Below are positions 1-26,732 of a stretch of DNA of 64,000 nucleotides, piece by piece. Source of the DNA: Nereocystis luetkeana (lineage: Eukaryota > Sar > Phaeophyceae > Laminariales > Laminariaceae); contig JARUPZ010000029.1 of NCBI GenBank assembly GCA_031213475.1, positions 7,059,290-7,123,289 on the forward strand, read 5' to 3'. The position numbers and the translations under genes are program-made. Under the pieces are notes generated by a model that had not been told where the DNA came from, searched no databases, and worked only from the letters and a program-made list of their open reading frames with translations. Position 1 is the stretch's first letter, and every line of letters starts with the position of its first letter.

Positions 1-14899
<14,899 letters not shown>

Positions 14900-17539
14900 C
14901 TCTCAGACCTCTACTCGTAGGACTGATTGCTACCTACGGGAGCACGACAGACACAAGGCATACACGGAGGGAAACCGAAAAAAAGAAAGAGATAGACAGA
15001 GAGAGAGACGGGTGGGCGAGTGGGTGGGTGGGATCGAGTCTGGAGAACGGTATTGTCGACGTGGCGCGGTCAGGGTTGGCTCTGCTGCGGAGAGGCAACT
15101 TGTGATAAACGGGATACTGCTGTTGCTGTACCCACATGATACCATCACAGAGGTTGATGTCCTCACATCTGCAAGAAACGGACGGCACGGTGGCGCAGCG
15201 CCTGCCCCTCTGAAGGTCACTGCGTCATCCAACGAAGGAGATACTATTCTTCGTAGATAGTGCAACCTCGCCGTACCTTCGGGTCGCCTAGCGTTCCACG
15301 GAGCTCCTCTCTGTTGACTGCTACGAAGGCTACGTAGGCCGTAGGCTGCGGTGCGTTGGTGGGGTTTCGAAGGGGTTTGGGTGCATTCAAGTTCGGGAAA
15401 CGGGGGCGACAGTTACATGCTTCTGCGAGAAAATGCATGTCTTTACTGCTGTACGTCGCCAGGCCGGCGTGGTCTGACGCATCTTTCCCGCGAGCACGTA
15501 CGTAGCTAGACACCACGTTATGCCAACGTAATGCACAACGACAGCAGTCTATCTCTGGCTAGCTGTCCAACAACTAGCATATCACTGCAGGCGCTGTGTC
15601 ATCACCATCTGATATGCTGTTGTTGGGAGCTGGTTGTTGGTGTCTGTGTGTCTGTTCTGACGTTCTGACATGAAAAGTTGGGACCCGTGGGTACGGATAG
15701 CATCTAAACCAATGCCGGGTGTATACGGTGTCACCAGACGCCCTGTGGGAGGACAGTACGGCCAGTATCATGCTACGCGTTTGTGGGAGACCCCCTTGTA
15801 ACATACCAGGTAGCTCGTCCACCCCCTATATGAATACAGTATCTCAGCAGGGTTGCTTCGTGTAGCCGTTTTTTGACAATTTTCTCCCCGGGTGAGCAAA
15901 AAAATGGAACACAGAAAACGGTAGGTGGGTGGTACCGAGGGGACCTCGATCGAATATCTGCGTGCCGTTTCCTCGCAATCTCGAGCCACACTGCTCTACA
16001 AAACGCAGTTGACCCCAGCTTGTTGAGTTCGCCCCCGCACATTCTACAGCAGAGCTTGGACTGCGACATTCCCAGGAGGCATTCCGCTCGTTTAACCTTC
16101 AGACTGGGAGCCTTTGGCGGTGGTGTGGGTGTTCTTGTACAACTCACCCTCGTGACCCGGAGTTATCTCCGCGGGTACCCTCATGAAAATTTGTGCAGGG
16201 ATCGAGAGGAAACGAGCCCAGCCTAAAACCTGCCAGGTACCAGGTACCTGGTATAACAATATCATACAGCAGCCCTCACTGGCAGGACGCCATGCCGCGG
16301 ATAATCGAATAAAACGCCTACTTGTATATTTACGTTGTTACCACTGTAAAATGACCCCACACTAGTTTCAAGTACCCCTGGCATAGTTTTATCTCTAAAT
16401 ACTTGGGTGCAGTTAATCATACGGAGAAGAAGGTAACTGCTGTAAGACAGATGCTGTATAGATAGATGCTGTACATCGATCTTGTTGTTTTTTAATTTGA
16501 TTTCACATATTATGAGCGAGTTAACCCCCAGGTGGTGCAGCTGCAGTGTGTAGGGGCCCCTTCAAACCCTGGTATTAACAGCATGGAATATGTTCTCCCC
16601 TCGATTCCCGTTGAAGCAAAGTGTGTCATGTGGATGTTTTCTTGTGGGGGCAGTACGTGCCGAGCAAGAAATTACATATAGACGTCTGTTACATATCCGA
16701 CTCGAATATTGGACATGGGGCGATGGGCGATGGAGTGCCAATGGAGTGCTTGCCCTCTCGCGAGATGCCTGGCAAGGCATACTGTACGTAACCGTAGCAG
16801 CGAGCGGGAGGTGCTCCGCCTTTTGAGATTCTCCGCGTGCTTAGAGACTGAATCTGACGCCCCGACAAAAGCAAGGCAAGGGATAGAGGCAAACGACCCA
16901 GGTAATACAAAAACATACCTCGTACACACGTACGCAGTACAATATCTGGTACAATTTAACATACTACTGTACGGCACACATACCATACCACAATACTTGA
17001 ATTCCTTGATTGCTGCGAGTTCCTCAGGGTCACAGCCCTATCTATTCGTACACTAGTAGCACATGTAGTACTTTTACTCTAACGGCCGGATCAACCGTAC
17101 TCCCTATAGGGAACAGTCGGAACTTGATCGATCCATCTGTCCCGTGAGCTCGTCGTGGATCCTCGATTCCCAAGAAGACCCGACTCTCCCAACTTCTCGG
17201 AAGCTCTTCCATTTTTTTCTAGACCTAAACAGACCTACACCATACACCCGCACGCCTTCCCCCCCCTCGCCCCCGGTTCCCATTTCTATCCCAGATTGGT
17301 CTCTCCCCTCGTCTTCCCTACAACGTGCAATTCACGTCGCCCACAGTCGAGCGCTGTGTTAGCCCAACGAAAGCACCCCCTGGCGCATACCGTTGAGTCG
17401 AGGACTCACACCGCACGACGACCCAGAATCCAGTCCTCCATTAACGTTATCTTCAGCTGGCCACACACTTCGTATACATGTATGACGTACAGGAATGCGA
17501 ACCTAACCTACGGGCTACGCAGGTTATCTCATAAATAAA
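14900..17539. other. Intergenic, no supported gene
   Basis: Holds the presumed promoter side of the LysRS gene, with a short GA-rich tract at 14995-15010. TACCAGGTA palindromic words occur at 15804 and 16235-16252. No homology recognised and no long coding frame. Confidence 0.5.
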
Positions 17540-17590
17540 GTGACCGTATCCCATACCTGGCGTCATACTTTCGCCGTGGAGTCCGAGGTT

Positions 17591-17818
17591 ATGGCTGGGA
17601 GAGGCAATCGCCACCGAGCCAAGATCATCTCTCGTCAGGAGGAGGAGGACGACGAAACTTCTGAGGACGACGATGAAAGCGGCACGCTATACTCAAGACC
17701 GTCGGCACCCACCGGATATACTTCGGCCCAAGACAATGCTACCTCTATCATAGCGCGCGTTCAAACGGAGTTGCAACGATTAGGCATTCCTTCTAGGGTA
17801 GTTCTTCAGTGCCCTTAA
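17591..17818 (+). CDS. Small hypothetical ORF, acidic, unrecognised
   Basis: ATG at 17591 (another in-frame at 17540) gives about 75 residues: MAGRGNRHRAKII, an acidic stretch EEEDDETSEDDDESG, then DNATSIIARVQTELQRLGIP and a stop. Composition is protein-like and the tail could be a short helix. A diverged copy of its 3' part (GCTACCTCTATCATAGCGCG) follows at about 17846-17925, pointing to tandem duplication. It may be a remnant of a transposon-encoded protein. No function assigned. Confidence 0.3.
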   Translation: MAGRGNRHRAKIISRQEEEDDETSEDDDESGTLYSRPSAPTGYTSAQDNATSIIARVQTELQRLGIPSRVVLQCP

Positions 17819-17989
17819 GGGGCACCGGGGCAGTCATATATGTTTCGGTAAGACTAATGCTACCTCCATCGCAGCACGCGTGAGTACAATAGATGGATGG
17901 GGTGGTCGTTGGGCATTCCTCTCCCATCCCGCTTTGGAAGATACACGCTTTTGTTCGGTTACAAAGCGAGCTAGAGCCACTGTGCAAGC

Positions 17990-18190
17990 TAAAACAAGTC
18001 GCCGCCAGGTTTTGAGGGGACGAAGTACGACGTCGGTGCACCCTTTCGCTGTGCTTGTGCTTCCCACCCCCCTCGAGAACTCGCGTGGTTTTCGTACAAG
18101 GTCATGTAAGACGTGCACTGTACAGCACACCATTTCGGATCAAACCAACCGTCCGGTCACACTACAGTACACCATCTACGACCGCACGGA
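17990..18190 (+). pseudogene. Diverged inverted copy of the element at 18240-18500
   Basis: The stretch GTTTTCGTACAAGGTCATG through CCAACCGTCCGGTCACACTAC to CACCATCTAC aligns, with gaps, to the minus-strand sequence at about 18400-18300 (GTTTTCTAACAAGATCGTGG ... CAGACGGTCCGCTCATTGC ... CACCACCTAC). Both copies are interrupted in every frame I followed. Confidence 0.3.
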
Positions 18191-18972
18191 GGGGAATTGA
18201 TGGTGCTGCGAATAGGACCACCACAATATCACCATCGGCTTGATTTTGCTGGTGGCGTGACAATGTAGTCGTTGGAGCTGCCTCACTTGCTGCCCCCCAA
18301 GCCGACGTAGGTGGTGCAATGAGCGGACCGTCTGGGACGGCCCCATGTCGTGCACCATGCCGTCCACGTTGTCCACGATCTTGTTAGAAAACTCATGACT
18401 TCACAGGGGACATTGGAGCAATACCCTTCGCTGCCTACCCCGCGCCCCGTGAACTCGAGGGTTTTCAGAGCTGGTAGTACACGACGTGGGAAGCACGGGG
18501 CACAATCTTTGGCCGTCTCGAGCGTCCGGGCATTGGACCACCTTCGTCCGCGCGGAGGGCAACGAACGGTGACGTTAAAATTGCCACAATGCTCCCACCC
18601 TATTGTTTTCCCATATTTTATGCTTGGTGATGTTTCGGCCGTTGGAGCAACACTGTTCTTTTCCGTGCACCCGGACATCGGCAGTCGGTGTAGAACCCGG
18701 ACGCCTGAGACGACCCCAGGCGTGTGCTGTAAGGCACACGTCGCACAGTGAGCACGACCAACAGCTTCAAGAGTCCCGACTGAGAATACGTTCGTTCTCT
18801 CGCGGCACCGTGCGACACTGAGCGTGCTTCGATGATGGGGTGGGTGTGTCGGGTATTGGCCGAGCCCAGACCGGACTATGGGGCACAAGATTTTGTCGCT
18901 GTTGCCGTCTTCATGACGTATTTCGTGGTGGCGATGTCGCCACCTAAATAGGACGAAGGAATGGACGAGCAC
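18176..18972 (-). pseudogene. Broken gene-like sequence, unrecognised family
   Basis: One minus frame is open for about 229 codons (18972-18283) and contains LPALKTLEFTGRGVGSEGY, which resembles a leucine-rich segment. An overlapping frame (18376-18176) reads IVDNVDGMVHDMGPSQ then LHHLRRLGGQQVRQLQRL. The shift from one plausible frame to the other near 18390 and the diverged inverted copy next door suggest a decayed member of a repeated family. No domain is identified with confidence. Confidence 0.3.
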
Positions 18973-20687
18973 GCTAAACGTTTATCCAATGGCAGGCCGG
19001 GGGTCGGCCAATATCAAACACCCCCACCCAGTTAAAGAGTTCTCCGCGGCGCAAGTTTGCTCGAGGTAACCAAACTATTTTCAGCGAGGACGTATATACA
19101 GTACCTGTTGTTCATGCTGGCGTACAGTACGGCGTATGGAGCGATCTGGGTAGACGCAGGCTCGCTGTCGATTTCGTCTGAACCCCTCAATGAGCGCGTT
19201 GAGGGCGCCACAACATGCTTCAAAGTAGCATATCATCACTATGGGTCGGTTTCGTACTCATGCTGATGTTGAACCGCTCCTCTTTACGTTACCGTCCAGA
19301 GTAAATATAATGACCAGTTACATATGAACATGAAGATACAGATGTCCTTACATTTCACGTCCAGAGGGGGTATACACGTAGTATCTGACCGTGAGGCATG
19401 GCGTACCTTTTTCCTGTTTTCTTGCTAGCAAAGTATGTCGGATTGGCTGATGTTTTAGATATACTTGTGTCGTGGTCATCGTACTTTGCCGGTATACGAG
19501 CAAATAAAAGCTAAAACATACCAGTAGGCCGGTTTGGCTTATGTTCCTTTGGATATATTGGCGCTGGAGTTCATCGCCGACTTTCAAATGCTGAAATCTA
19601 GGCCAGCTTGGCCGATCTTTTGGTTTTGTTTCTGGTGGTGGAGACACCATTCTTGCCCGCCACGCAAACACGTGAACGTACGCTCAACTCGCTGCGAATG
19701 GGGCGGACATTTTTTGTTTACTTAGTTGCATAACACGCAGATTGCGGTTTAGACCGCCTGCCGTGAGATGCGGCTCTCCCTGTGGTCAGAATAACCGTTC
19801 GTTGACAGGCAGTGCCACCATGGCGCTTCTCGTACGTTAATTTCTGTGCAGATGTCGCTTGTTATAGTAGGCCAGGAAACTTACAACGGTACACCCCGTC
19901 TGCCCTGCTTGTTAAAACCGATGCTTGGCAGAACTGCCAAAAGCAGACCGCTGCGAGCGAGCGGAGCTCCGGAGATGACCTTGTCCAGCATTGAAATCTA
20001 TGCGCCAAGAACAAAACGGCTGCGGTTGTCTCAACAAGAACGCCTCTCCGGTTTACAGCGCACGGTTTAGTTGTTGTTACAATAGTACACGGGTGGACGG
20101 CGCGCCCCTCCCTGTTCACATATCCCAATAGAAGGTGGACTAAAGACCAGGCGTTCTACGCAGTAAACACCTTTTTCGGACGTCACAAAAGAAAACGAAG
20201 ACTCTACAGAACGCAAGCCAATCCGACCGAGAGACTCTATAAACACGTTTCGGGACCCATTGCTGTGGTAAGGGTAAGCAAGCTTCACAGAACGTGGACG
20301 TGTGAGTGATCCACGTTGGAGGTCATGCTGCTTCCTGCTTCCCGACCAGGCATGCAATGTTGTCGGATCGCGCAACCAATACTGACATGAGCCCATAGCG
20401 CCCGTTCTTCCTTGTATCTGCAGGGAATATTAAGGGTCGATCCTGATATCGATATCGAAGAAGTGCAAGAGGTGAGGAGGCTCGTCTTCAAGGCAGACAC
20501 CCCGCCTGCCTTCTGGATCGTAACGGCGAGAACAACATGCGTATACTTGGTGGCATACCTGCTGTTAACCCCTTTAGGACAGCGCGAGAAAATGTATCGA
20601 AACCCAAGGAAGATAACAGCGCAATAGCATCATCGGCCACACGAAACGGGCCAAGGGCGACAACAGCATCATGTAATCATCGGCCAC
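18973..20687. other. Intergenic, nothing recognised
   Basis: No long frame, no clear repeat and no RNA gene seen. A pair of 20-mer words (CATCGGCCACACGAA) is duplicated at about 20632-20697. Confidence 0.45.
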
Positions 20688-20790
20688 ACGAATGGGCCAT
20701 GATAGGCTGCTTATAGGCTGCTCACGGGCTGGTCATGGGCTGCTCACAGTCTGCCCATAGACTTCTCATAGGCTGCATATAAGCTGCTGC
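20688..20790. repeat. Short tandem repeat of GGCTGCTCAT-like words
   Basis: About nine imperfect copies of a ~11 bp unit (GGCTGCTTATA, GGCTGCTCACG, GGCTGGTCATG, GGCTGCTCACA and so on). Confidence 0.75.
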
Positions 20791-22609
20791 TGCTTTTGGG
20801 GTAGGATATGTGTGCCCGTTCTGCAGTGTGGGCAGATGTACGATATACACGCACGCAACATGGCGATATTTGCTTGTACGTGCTGTTGCACGGGTTGCCT
20901 CTACGAGCACTACTACACCCTCGATGTACGGGACTCGCTGTCTGCTGAGTCGCCATCCCTGCAGGCAACTAGGGTTAATGCCGTGGGTCGGAGTAGGGAA
21001 GCTTTGTAGCGCCGCGGCGTGTTTGATGGTTGGGACACGTTCCTTCGACTTCAAGTTGACAATCGAGTCACCGGATGCCGTAATAAGGTGATACCAGTGA
21101 CAGCCCCACGCGCGGCAAGGTGGGACAGGAAACATGATGTTTACGCATAGATTCCCAGCGATGTCAGAAACAAGGTTGCGTGTTATCTATTCAAGCTCTA
21201 CATGTTCCAGGCGCGACCAGGATGTGATATTCATTTGATGCATCAAGGCAACAGCCGACGTTTCTCCCCACCTGCTAGCCTCTGGCAGCTGAAGGTCTCT
21301 TTCACGGTGCTTATGGATCTAATTTTTTTTTTGGTGCTGTGCTAATTTTTTCTAGCGAGATAAATTTCCCACTAACGCATAATCAAACAACGATGCTACC
21401 AAGTCTGCGTGCTGACGACGGGCTTTTCAGCTTAATAAGTAGCACTCCTCTCACACACCACGCATAGAGGGTCGTGCTTGGTTTCGTAAGTTCTGATCGC
21501 TGTTACGGCTCGTGGGCAAGCCATCCATGACCTCAGTCGGTTTTGGAACAGACTTGTGTTTTGTGTTCTTTTTTCTTCAGTCTTTTTATCTGTCGAAACA
21601 CCGACCTCGAGCCACGCAGCTCTAGCTCACTAGCAGGTGGGGGAACCTCCCGCACGTCGCATGAGGTATACTCTTCCGTTCTTAGCCTGGGTACACCTCG
21701 TTTCGCGGTGGCTAGCTTAAGAAAACACGATACCCCAACCTACGTTACAGCGTAACCTGAAAAAAGAGAGCACGGGGAAAAACCGTCCCACCCGTGGCCT
21801 TAAGATACCATACAAATAGTATCATCAGCCGCCAACATAAATGAAAGTATCATATTTACTACAGTACCATATGAACCACAGCAAAAAATAGACCTCATCC
21901 CTAACTCTAACCGCCCGCCCCCTCTCTCCACTCATCAACTGCCGCTTCTAACAATTTTGAATCCTATAGGATCTCCGCGATTTTTTATAGCGTCGATAAG
22001 AAGAGCCGAACCCCACAAGAGCAGCGCAAGTACCACGTCGTCCGTGTCTCGTTTTTTCGAGATGCATACATAATCCGTAGTAATAGCACACTCTCGTCGT
22101 GATTTATCTGCCTTTGACACAAGGAGAGAGCAAAGCGAGGAACACTACTGTCAATCAAAAGTGCGTTATGGTCCGTTATGAGCTTTTTACCTACGTATCT
22201 ACCCCCTTCATCCACAATGTCCTTCTCGTTTCCTAAACCGACACGCGCGTGCCCTATACAGGGCAAACCAATGATGCCCACCCCCCCCTCTAACCCCGAA
22301 ACCAGGCGGTGTTGGTTGCTGCAAACTGGTCGGTGTAGCTACTCTATGTAGTACGTGTGATGCTCTCACCGACCAGGTGTAAAACGTAATAGATGAGACA
22401 GACCCCCCCCGCCCCCTCCCTTCAAGCTCCGTCTCGAAACGGATGCGTGGTCAATGGTCGGATGATTGAGGCAAGAAACAAATGAGTACGTCACCCCTCA
22501 CCCCTCCTGTAATATATATCCCCAATCACTGGCACAGTTTAACCCGACACCAACGGATGCAGCGACTGCAGAAACAACGCGAACACACGAAACAAGCAAG
22601 AGCCTGCAT
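20791..22609. other. Intergenic, nothing recognised apart from repeat fragments
   Basis: A stretch at 22400-22500 (GGATGCGTGGTCAATGGTC, CAAACAAATGAGTACG-like) resembles 4490-4570 and weakly 50640-50710, so a dispersed repeat is present. Promoter or terminator signals are not discernible. Confidence 0.4.
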
Positions 22610-24367
22610 TCACACCCAGGGACCGTCAACCAGCGCCTCGGCCGCGGCGCGGTTCTTCTCGGTCCATGATCTGAAGGCCCTGACAATGGGGTTGGCATGA
22701 CGAGCCTCGTTGCTGTCGTTGCTGCTGCTGCTGCCACTGCTGCTACTGCTGCTGTCACTACTGTCTCCGTCTCCGCTACCGCCGTCGCCGCCGCCGCCAC
22801 CGCCGTCGCCGCCGTCGCTGACGGCTGGCAAGGAGTAAACACCAGCCAACTTTGCGGCGTTTGCAGTCACCGAGATAACGAAACTGTAACCGCGTTCCGC
22901 CAACTTAGAACCCTTCTTCACCGCCACCGGCTCCAACCCCATGGCAGGCTTCGCCCCTGTGTCAGGTTCCGCGATCGCCGAATCCTCTTTCACAGCAACA
23001 GGCTCGCGCTCCGTGGCCGAGCCCTCGACCGCAGGAGTGTCCTCCACGGCCGTACGCTCCATCCCCATGTCGGACTCCGCGATCGTCGAAGCCTCTTCCC
23101 CCACAGCACGCTCCACCCCCGTGTCGGACTCCGGAATCGATGAAGTCCGCTTCACAGGAGCACGCTCCACCCCCATATCGGACTCCGCCATCGTCGAAGC
23201 CTCTTCCACAGCTGCAGGCTCGTGCTCCGTGGCAGATTCCGCGATCGTCGAAGACTCCTCGACCGCAGCAGACTCCGTCCCCATCTCGGACTCCGCCCTC
23301 GTCGGGGCCCCCTCCTCCACGGCTGCACGCTCCATCCCCATGTCGGACTCCGTGGTCGTCAGAGCCTTCTCCCACACAGCACGCTCCATCCCCATGTCGG
23401 ACTCTGGAATCGTTGAATTCTCCTTCACTGTAGTAGCACGCTCCATCTCCATGTCGGACTCTGGAATCGTTGAATTCTCCTTCGCTGTAGCACGCTCCAT
23501 CCTCATGTCGGACTCTGGACTCGTTGAATTCTCCTTCGCTGCAGCACGCTCCACCCCCATGTCGGACTCCGCCATCGTCGAAGCCTCTTCCACAGCTGCA
23601 GGCTCGCGCTCCGTGGCAGATTCCACGATCGCCGAAGACTCTTCCACAGCTGCAGGCTCGTTCTCCGTGGCAGATTCCGCGGTCGTCGAAGACTCTTCGA
23701 CCACTGCAGACTCCGTCCCCATCTCGGACTCCGCCCTCGTCGGGGCCCCCTCCTCCACGGCTGCACGCTCCATCCCCATGTCGGACTCAGCCATCTTTGA
23801 AGCCTCCTCCGCCCCTGCAGACTCGTGCTCCACGGCGGCCTCCAGAACCGTAGAAGCTGCCTTCAACTCAGCTAGCTCCACCCTCATGTCGGACTCCGCG
23901 ATCGCAGAGGTCTCCTCCGCCCCTGCAGACTCGTGCTCCACGGCGGCCTCCAGAACCGTAGAAGCTGCCTTCAACTCAGCTAGCTCCACCCCCATGTCGG
24001 ACTCCGCGATCGCAGAGGTCTCCTTCACCATATCAGGCTCCGTCCTCACCTTGGACTCCGCTTTCTTCGTCGAACCCTCCTCCAAAACAGCGGGTGGCAC
24101 CATCTCCATGCCGGACTCCTCCCACGTTGCGGGCTTCTCCACCGTGGTGGGATTGACCACCTTCGGAACGTCGTTGTATGTTTGCCTCCTGGGGGTGTAG
24201 TCCCTGCACGGAGGCATGTCACACACGGGGATGGAACATAAAAAGGGGCACAGGCTGGTTGAAGGTGAATTGAATAAAATAGCTAAGAGTTGGAAGCTCA
24301 CGCCGTGTTTGGGACATATGTATATATCCTGACCATTTTGCACTCGTGTTCTATGACTCCCCGCCAA
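22610..24367 (-). CDS. Acidic protein of ~18-residue tandem repeats
   Basis: Open frame of 585 codons on the minus strand. About residues 50-100 are unique (RDYTPRRQTYNDVPKVVNPT). Then come roughly twenty repeats of about 18 residues with the pattern AESDMGMERAAVEEASTI (variants PESDMRMER, VESATEREP). A short hydrophobic-mixed segment (YSFVISVTANAAKLAGVYSL), a Gly/Asp/Ser linker and RHANPIVRAFRSWTEKNRAAAEA end it at TGA 22610. Two 36-residue units (VELAELKAASTVLEAAVEHE) are near-identical neighbours, a sign of recent expansion. The start is uncertain: Met at 24367, Met at 24217, or an exon start after the CAG at about 24207. Charge and heptad-free pattern suggest an extended acidic scaffold. 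Function unknown; codon-level constancy across repeats supports real coding. Confidence 0.65.
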   Translation of the reverse strand: MAGSHRTRVQNGQDIYICPKHGVSFQLLAILFNSPSTSLCPFLCSIPVCDMPPCRDYTPRRQTYNDVPKVVNPTTVEKPATWEESGMEMVPPAVLEEGSTKKAESKVRTEPDMVKETSAIAESDMGVELAELKAASTVLEAAVEHESAGAEETSAIAESDMRVELAELKAASTVLEAAVEHESAGAEEASKMAESDMGMERAAVEEGAPTRAESEMGTESAVVEESSTTAESATENEPAAVEESSAIVESATEREPAAVEEASTMAESDMGVERAAAKENSTSPESDMRMERATAKENSTIPESDMEMERATTVKENSTIPESDMGMERAVWEKALTTTESDMGMERAAVEEGAPTRAESEMGTESAAVEESSTIAESATEHEPAAVEEASTMAESDMGVERAPVKRTSSIPESDTGVERAVGEEASTIAESDMGMERTAVEDTPAVEGSATEREPVAVKEDSAIAEPDTGAKPAMGLEPVAVKKGSKLAERGYSFVISVTANAAKLAGVYSLPAVSDGGDGGGGGGDGGSGDGDSSDSSSSSSGSSSSNDSNEARHANPIVRAFRSWTEKNRAAAEALVDGPWV

Positions 24368-25232
24368 GCCGTTGCCGGACGACGTCTTTTTTTTCCCGCC
24401 AGATATTTGCTCGTTTATTTTGTTTCGAATATATTTATGCCTTGAGGCCCGGACGAAAATAATAAAAACTAAACCGACAATAGTGAACTGGTCGATGAAG
24501 GCTCGCAGAGCACGTGAGCGAAAAGTCAGGATCTATTTCCTAAAACGACGTGAACATCTGGGCTTTTGTGCGGAAAGCACGTGAAATTGCAGGGACACCT
24601 TGTAATTACTCAGCTTTAGTGTAGGATAATTTTTACGATCCTTGATCGCCTTAGCGGCTTTAAGCAGCCAATTCTTCGAATATTTCGCGCGAAACGTTGT
24701 GCAAAAGCCTTGGAGCACTGGAACTGGCTCTTTCAGAAAACAAATGAAACCATGTTTCTTCTTCTCACGGAAACGCCTCATTGTTTCTGCCCTTCCGAAG
24801 GACCGTGGTTGGTGAGGACACATTTTCGTTGCTAGTGCCACACCTCAACGAAACCAACTGGGTCAGCCACCCTTTCCCGCTGTTCATTGCGGACAGTATC
24901 ATGCGAAATACATGACAGTCGAACACGTGTCACCAGCGGCATACGCCGCTGACGGTTATTGGGGTGTTCAGCTTGAATTAGCTCGTAACGTGTGTTCTGT
25001 TTGTATTTGCGATCAAGCAGTTTGTTTTGGTCGTCTGGACTCCTCTCTTGCTCGCGGCATTTTGATGTGTTGCACTGTAGTTGTACCTTCCAAATATTTT
25101 ACAAATACCTGGCAGGGGTCATCGCCCTCTGTTGTAGCCTTCCTTGGCGAGGAATCATGGCATCACTCGCCCCTGCCGTCTGAGATAAGGTGTTTTCTGG
25201 GCCAGGCGACGTAAACTGTCGTATGACCAAGA
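24368..25232. other. Intergenic spacer between two repeat-protein genes
   Basis: AT-richer than its flanks, without a convincing frame or repeat. It should contain the 5' region of the acidic-repeat gene and the 3' end of the Glu-rich gene. Confidence 0.4.
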
Positions 25233-26732
25233 TTATACATTACTCATCCGGAGACATCTATGCAATCCCACGCGAGCGCGCGCGCGCGCGCGCGTGTGTG
25301 CGTGAGTGACTCGAGTGGAGACAGGGACACAAAAAAACTGAGCCAACCTCATACTAGTAGCCCTAGACAGAAACGAACGCACACACGCGCACCTTTGCGG
25401 TGGAGTTCCCGCGGTCGGGCTTTCTCCACGGAACCCGGCGCCGCTGTCGCTGGGTGTGACAAGCTCCATGTTCACCGCAAACCCAACTACCACCAACAAG
25501 GCGTACGTCAGGCACACGATGACGGTCAAGATGGACATCCGTCGCACCCCGCCCCTAGTCACCGAGTCGACGTTGTCTCTCTCCTCTTCCACGCTCTCCC
25601 CCTCCTGCACCCCCTCTTCCTCCGCCTCCTCCTCGTTCTCGTTCTCCTTCTCCTGCTTGCTCTCCTCCTCTTCCTCCTTTTTCTCTGTCTCCTTGTTCTC
25701 ATCCTCCCCCTCCTGTTCATTTTCCTTCCTTGGTTTCTCTTCCTCGGTTTTGCTCTCCGCACCCCCCTCCCTCTCCTCTTCTTCCTCTTCCTCCTCCTGT
25801 CCCTCCTCGTTCATCTCCTCCTTCTCCGCCTCCTCTTCTTGCTTCATCTTCCGCTCCTTGTTCTCCTCCCCCATCTTGGTCTCTTCTCCCCTCTCGGTCT
25901 CCTCCTCTCTCATACTCACCTCCGCCCCCTCGCCCTGCTGCTCCTCCTCCTCCTGTTCCTCCTTCGCCTTGTTCTGCTCCTCTAGTTGTTTCATCCTCTG
26001 CTCCTTGTTCTCCTCCCCCATCTTCTTCTCCTCCTCCCTCTTGTTGTCCTCCACCCCCTCTTCCTGCTCCTCCTCCTCCTGCTCCTCCTCCTCCTCCTGC
26101 TCCTCCTTCTCTCCTCTCTCCTCCTCCACCTTGTTCTCCTCCTCTGCCTCCTGCTCCTCCTCTTCCTTGTTTTCATCCCCCCTATCCCCATCTTGCTCTC
26201 CTCCTTCGTTGCCCTCCTCTTCCCCCTCCTCCTCCTCGTTAATCTCCTGTTCCTCATCGCTCTCCTCCTCCTCCTCCTCCTCCTCCTCCTCCCCTTCCTT
26301 CTCCTCTTCCTTTTCCTCCTCAAAGTCCTCCTCCTCCTCCCCCTCCCCCAAGTTTTCCTCCTCATATTCCTCCTCCCCCCCCCCCCCCCCCCCCCCCTCC
26401 TCCCATTCCCCCCCTTCCTCCCATCCCTCCTCCTCCCCCCACTCCTCCTGCTCGGAGTAATCGAACATGAAGTTCGCATCTTGTACAGGGGGACCAACCG
26501 GCGATAGTGGTGGCTCTCTGAAGATGACGATCGTAGATTCTGAAGGTGCCGCCGATTCCTGCCGCCACAGTTCGCCTACATACGCAGGAGCGAACACAAT
26601 GTTGATCCCGCTGCTGGTGGTGACTGTTGTTGGCGTAAAGGCACCCGCAGCAGCCGCCATGTCCAAATCCATTAATGGTTGGACTGGCCTTCTCGCCGCG
26701 GCCGTGCCCGGTTCTCCGGCTCTTGTCGCCAT
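25233..26732 (-). CDS. Glutamate-rich protein with a C-terminal membrane segment
   Basis: 499 codons on the minus strand. Residues 1-95 are of mixed composition (PTTVTTSSGINIVFAPAYVG, STIVIFREPPLSPVGPPV, FMFDYSEQEEW). Residues about 96-370 are almost entirely Glu with Gly, Lys and Gln and would be disordered or helical. RGGVRRMSILTVIVCLTYAL continues into LVVVGFAVNM, a single hydrophobic helix near residue 400. The tail ends in an Arg/His/Thr-rich stretch from a GCGCGC microsatellite, which may be past a splice site (CAAAG|GTGCGC near 25405). A broken copy at 40206 begins at the equivalent of internal Met 25 (MAAAAGAF), so that Met may be the true start. Single-pass membrane protein is inferred; role unknown. 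Confidence 0.6.
   Translation of the reverse strand: MATRAGEPGTAAARRPVQPLMDLDMAAAAGAFTPTTVTTSSGINIVFAPAYVGELWRQESAAPSESTIVIFREPPLSPVGPPVQDANFMFDYSEQEEWGEEEGWEEGGEWEEGGGGGGGEEEYEEENLGEGEEEEDFEEEKEEEKEGEEEEEEEEEESDEEQEINEEEEGEEEGNEGGEQDGDRGDENKEEEEQEAEEENKVEEERGEKEEQEEEEEQEEEEQEEGVEDNKREEEKKMGEENKEQRMKQLEEQNKAKEEQEEEEQQGEGAEVSMREEETERGEETKMGEENKERKMKQEEEAEKEEMNEEGQEEEEEEEEREGGAESKTEEEKPRKENEQEGEDENKETEKKEEEEESKQEKENENEEEAEEEGVQEGESVEEERDNVDSVTRGGVRRMSILTVIVCLTYALLVVVGFAVNMELVTPSDSGAGFRGESPTAGTPPQRCACVRSFLSRATSMRLAQFFCVPVSTRVTHAHTRARARARVGLHRCLRMSNV

Noticed and set aside
22697..24200. 419-codon plus-strand frame over the acidic-repeat gene
   Set aside because: The minus frame has the more regular residue repeat and a charged, protein-like composition; the plus frame is a shadow of the repeated DNA unit.
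25456..26507. Long plus-strand frames of Ser/Pro or Leu
   Set aside because: They are the complement of the Glu codon tract of the minus-strand gene.
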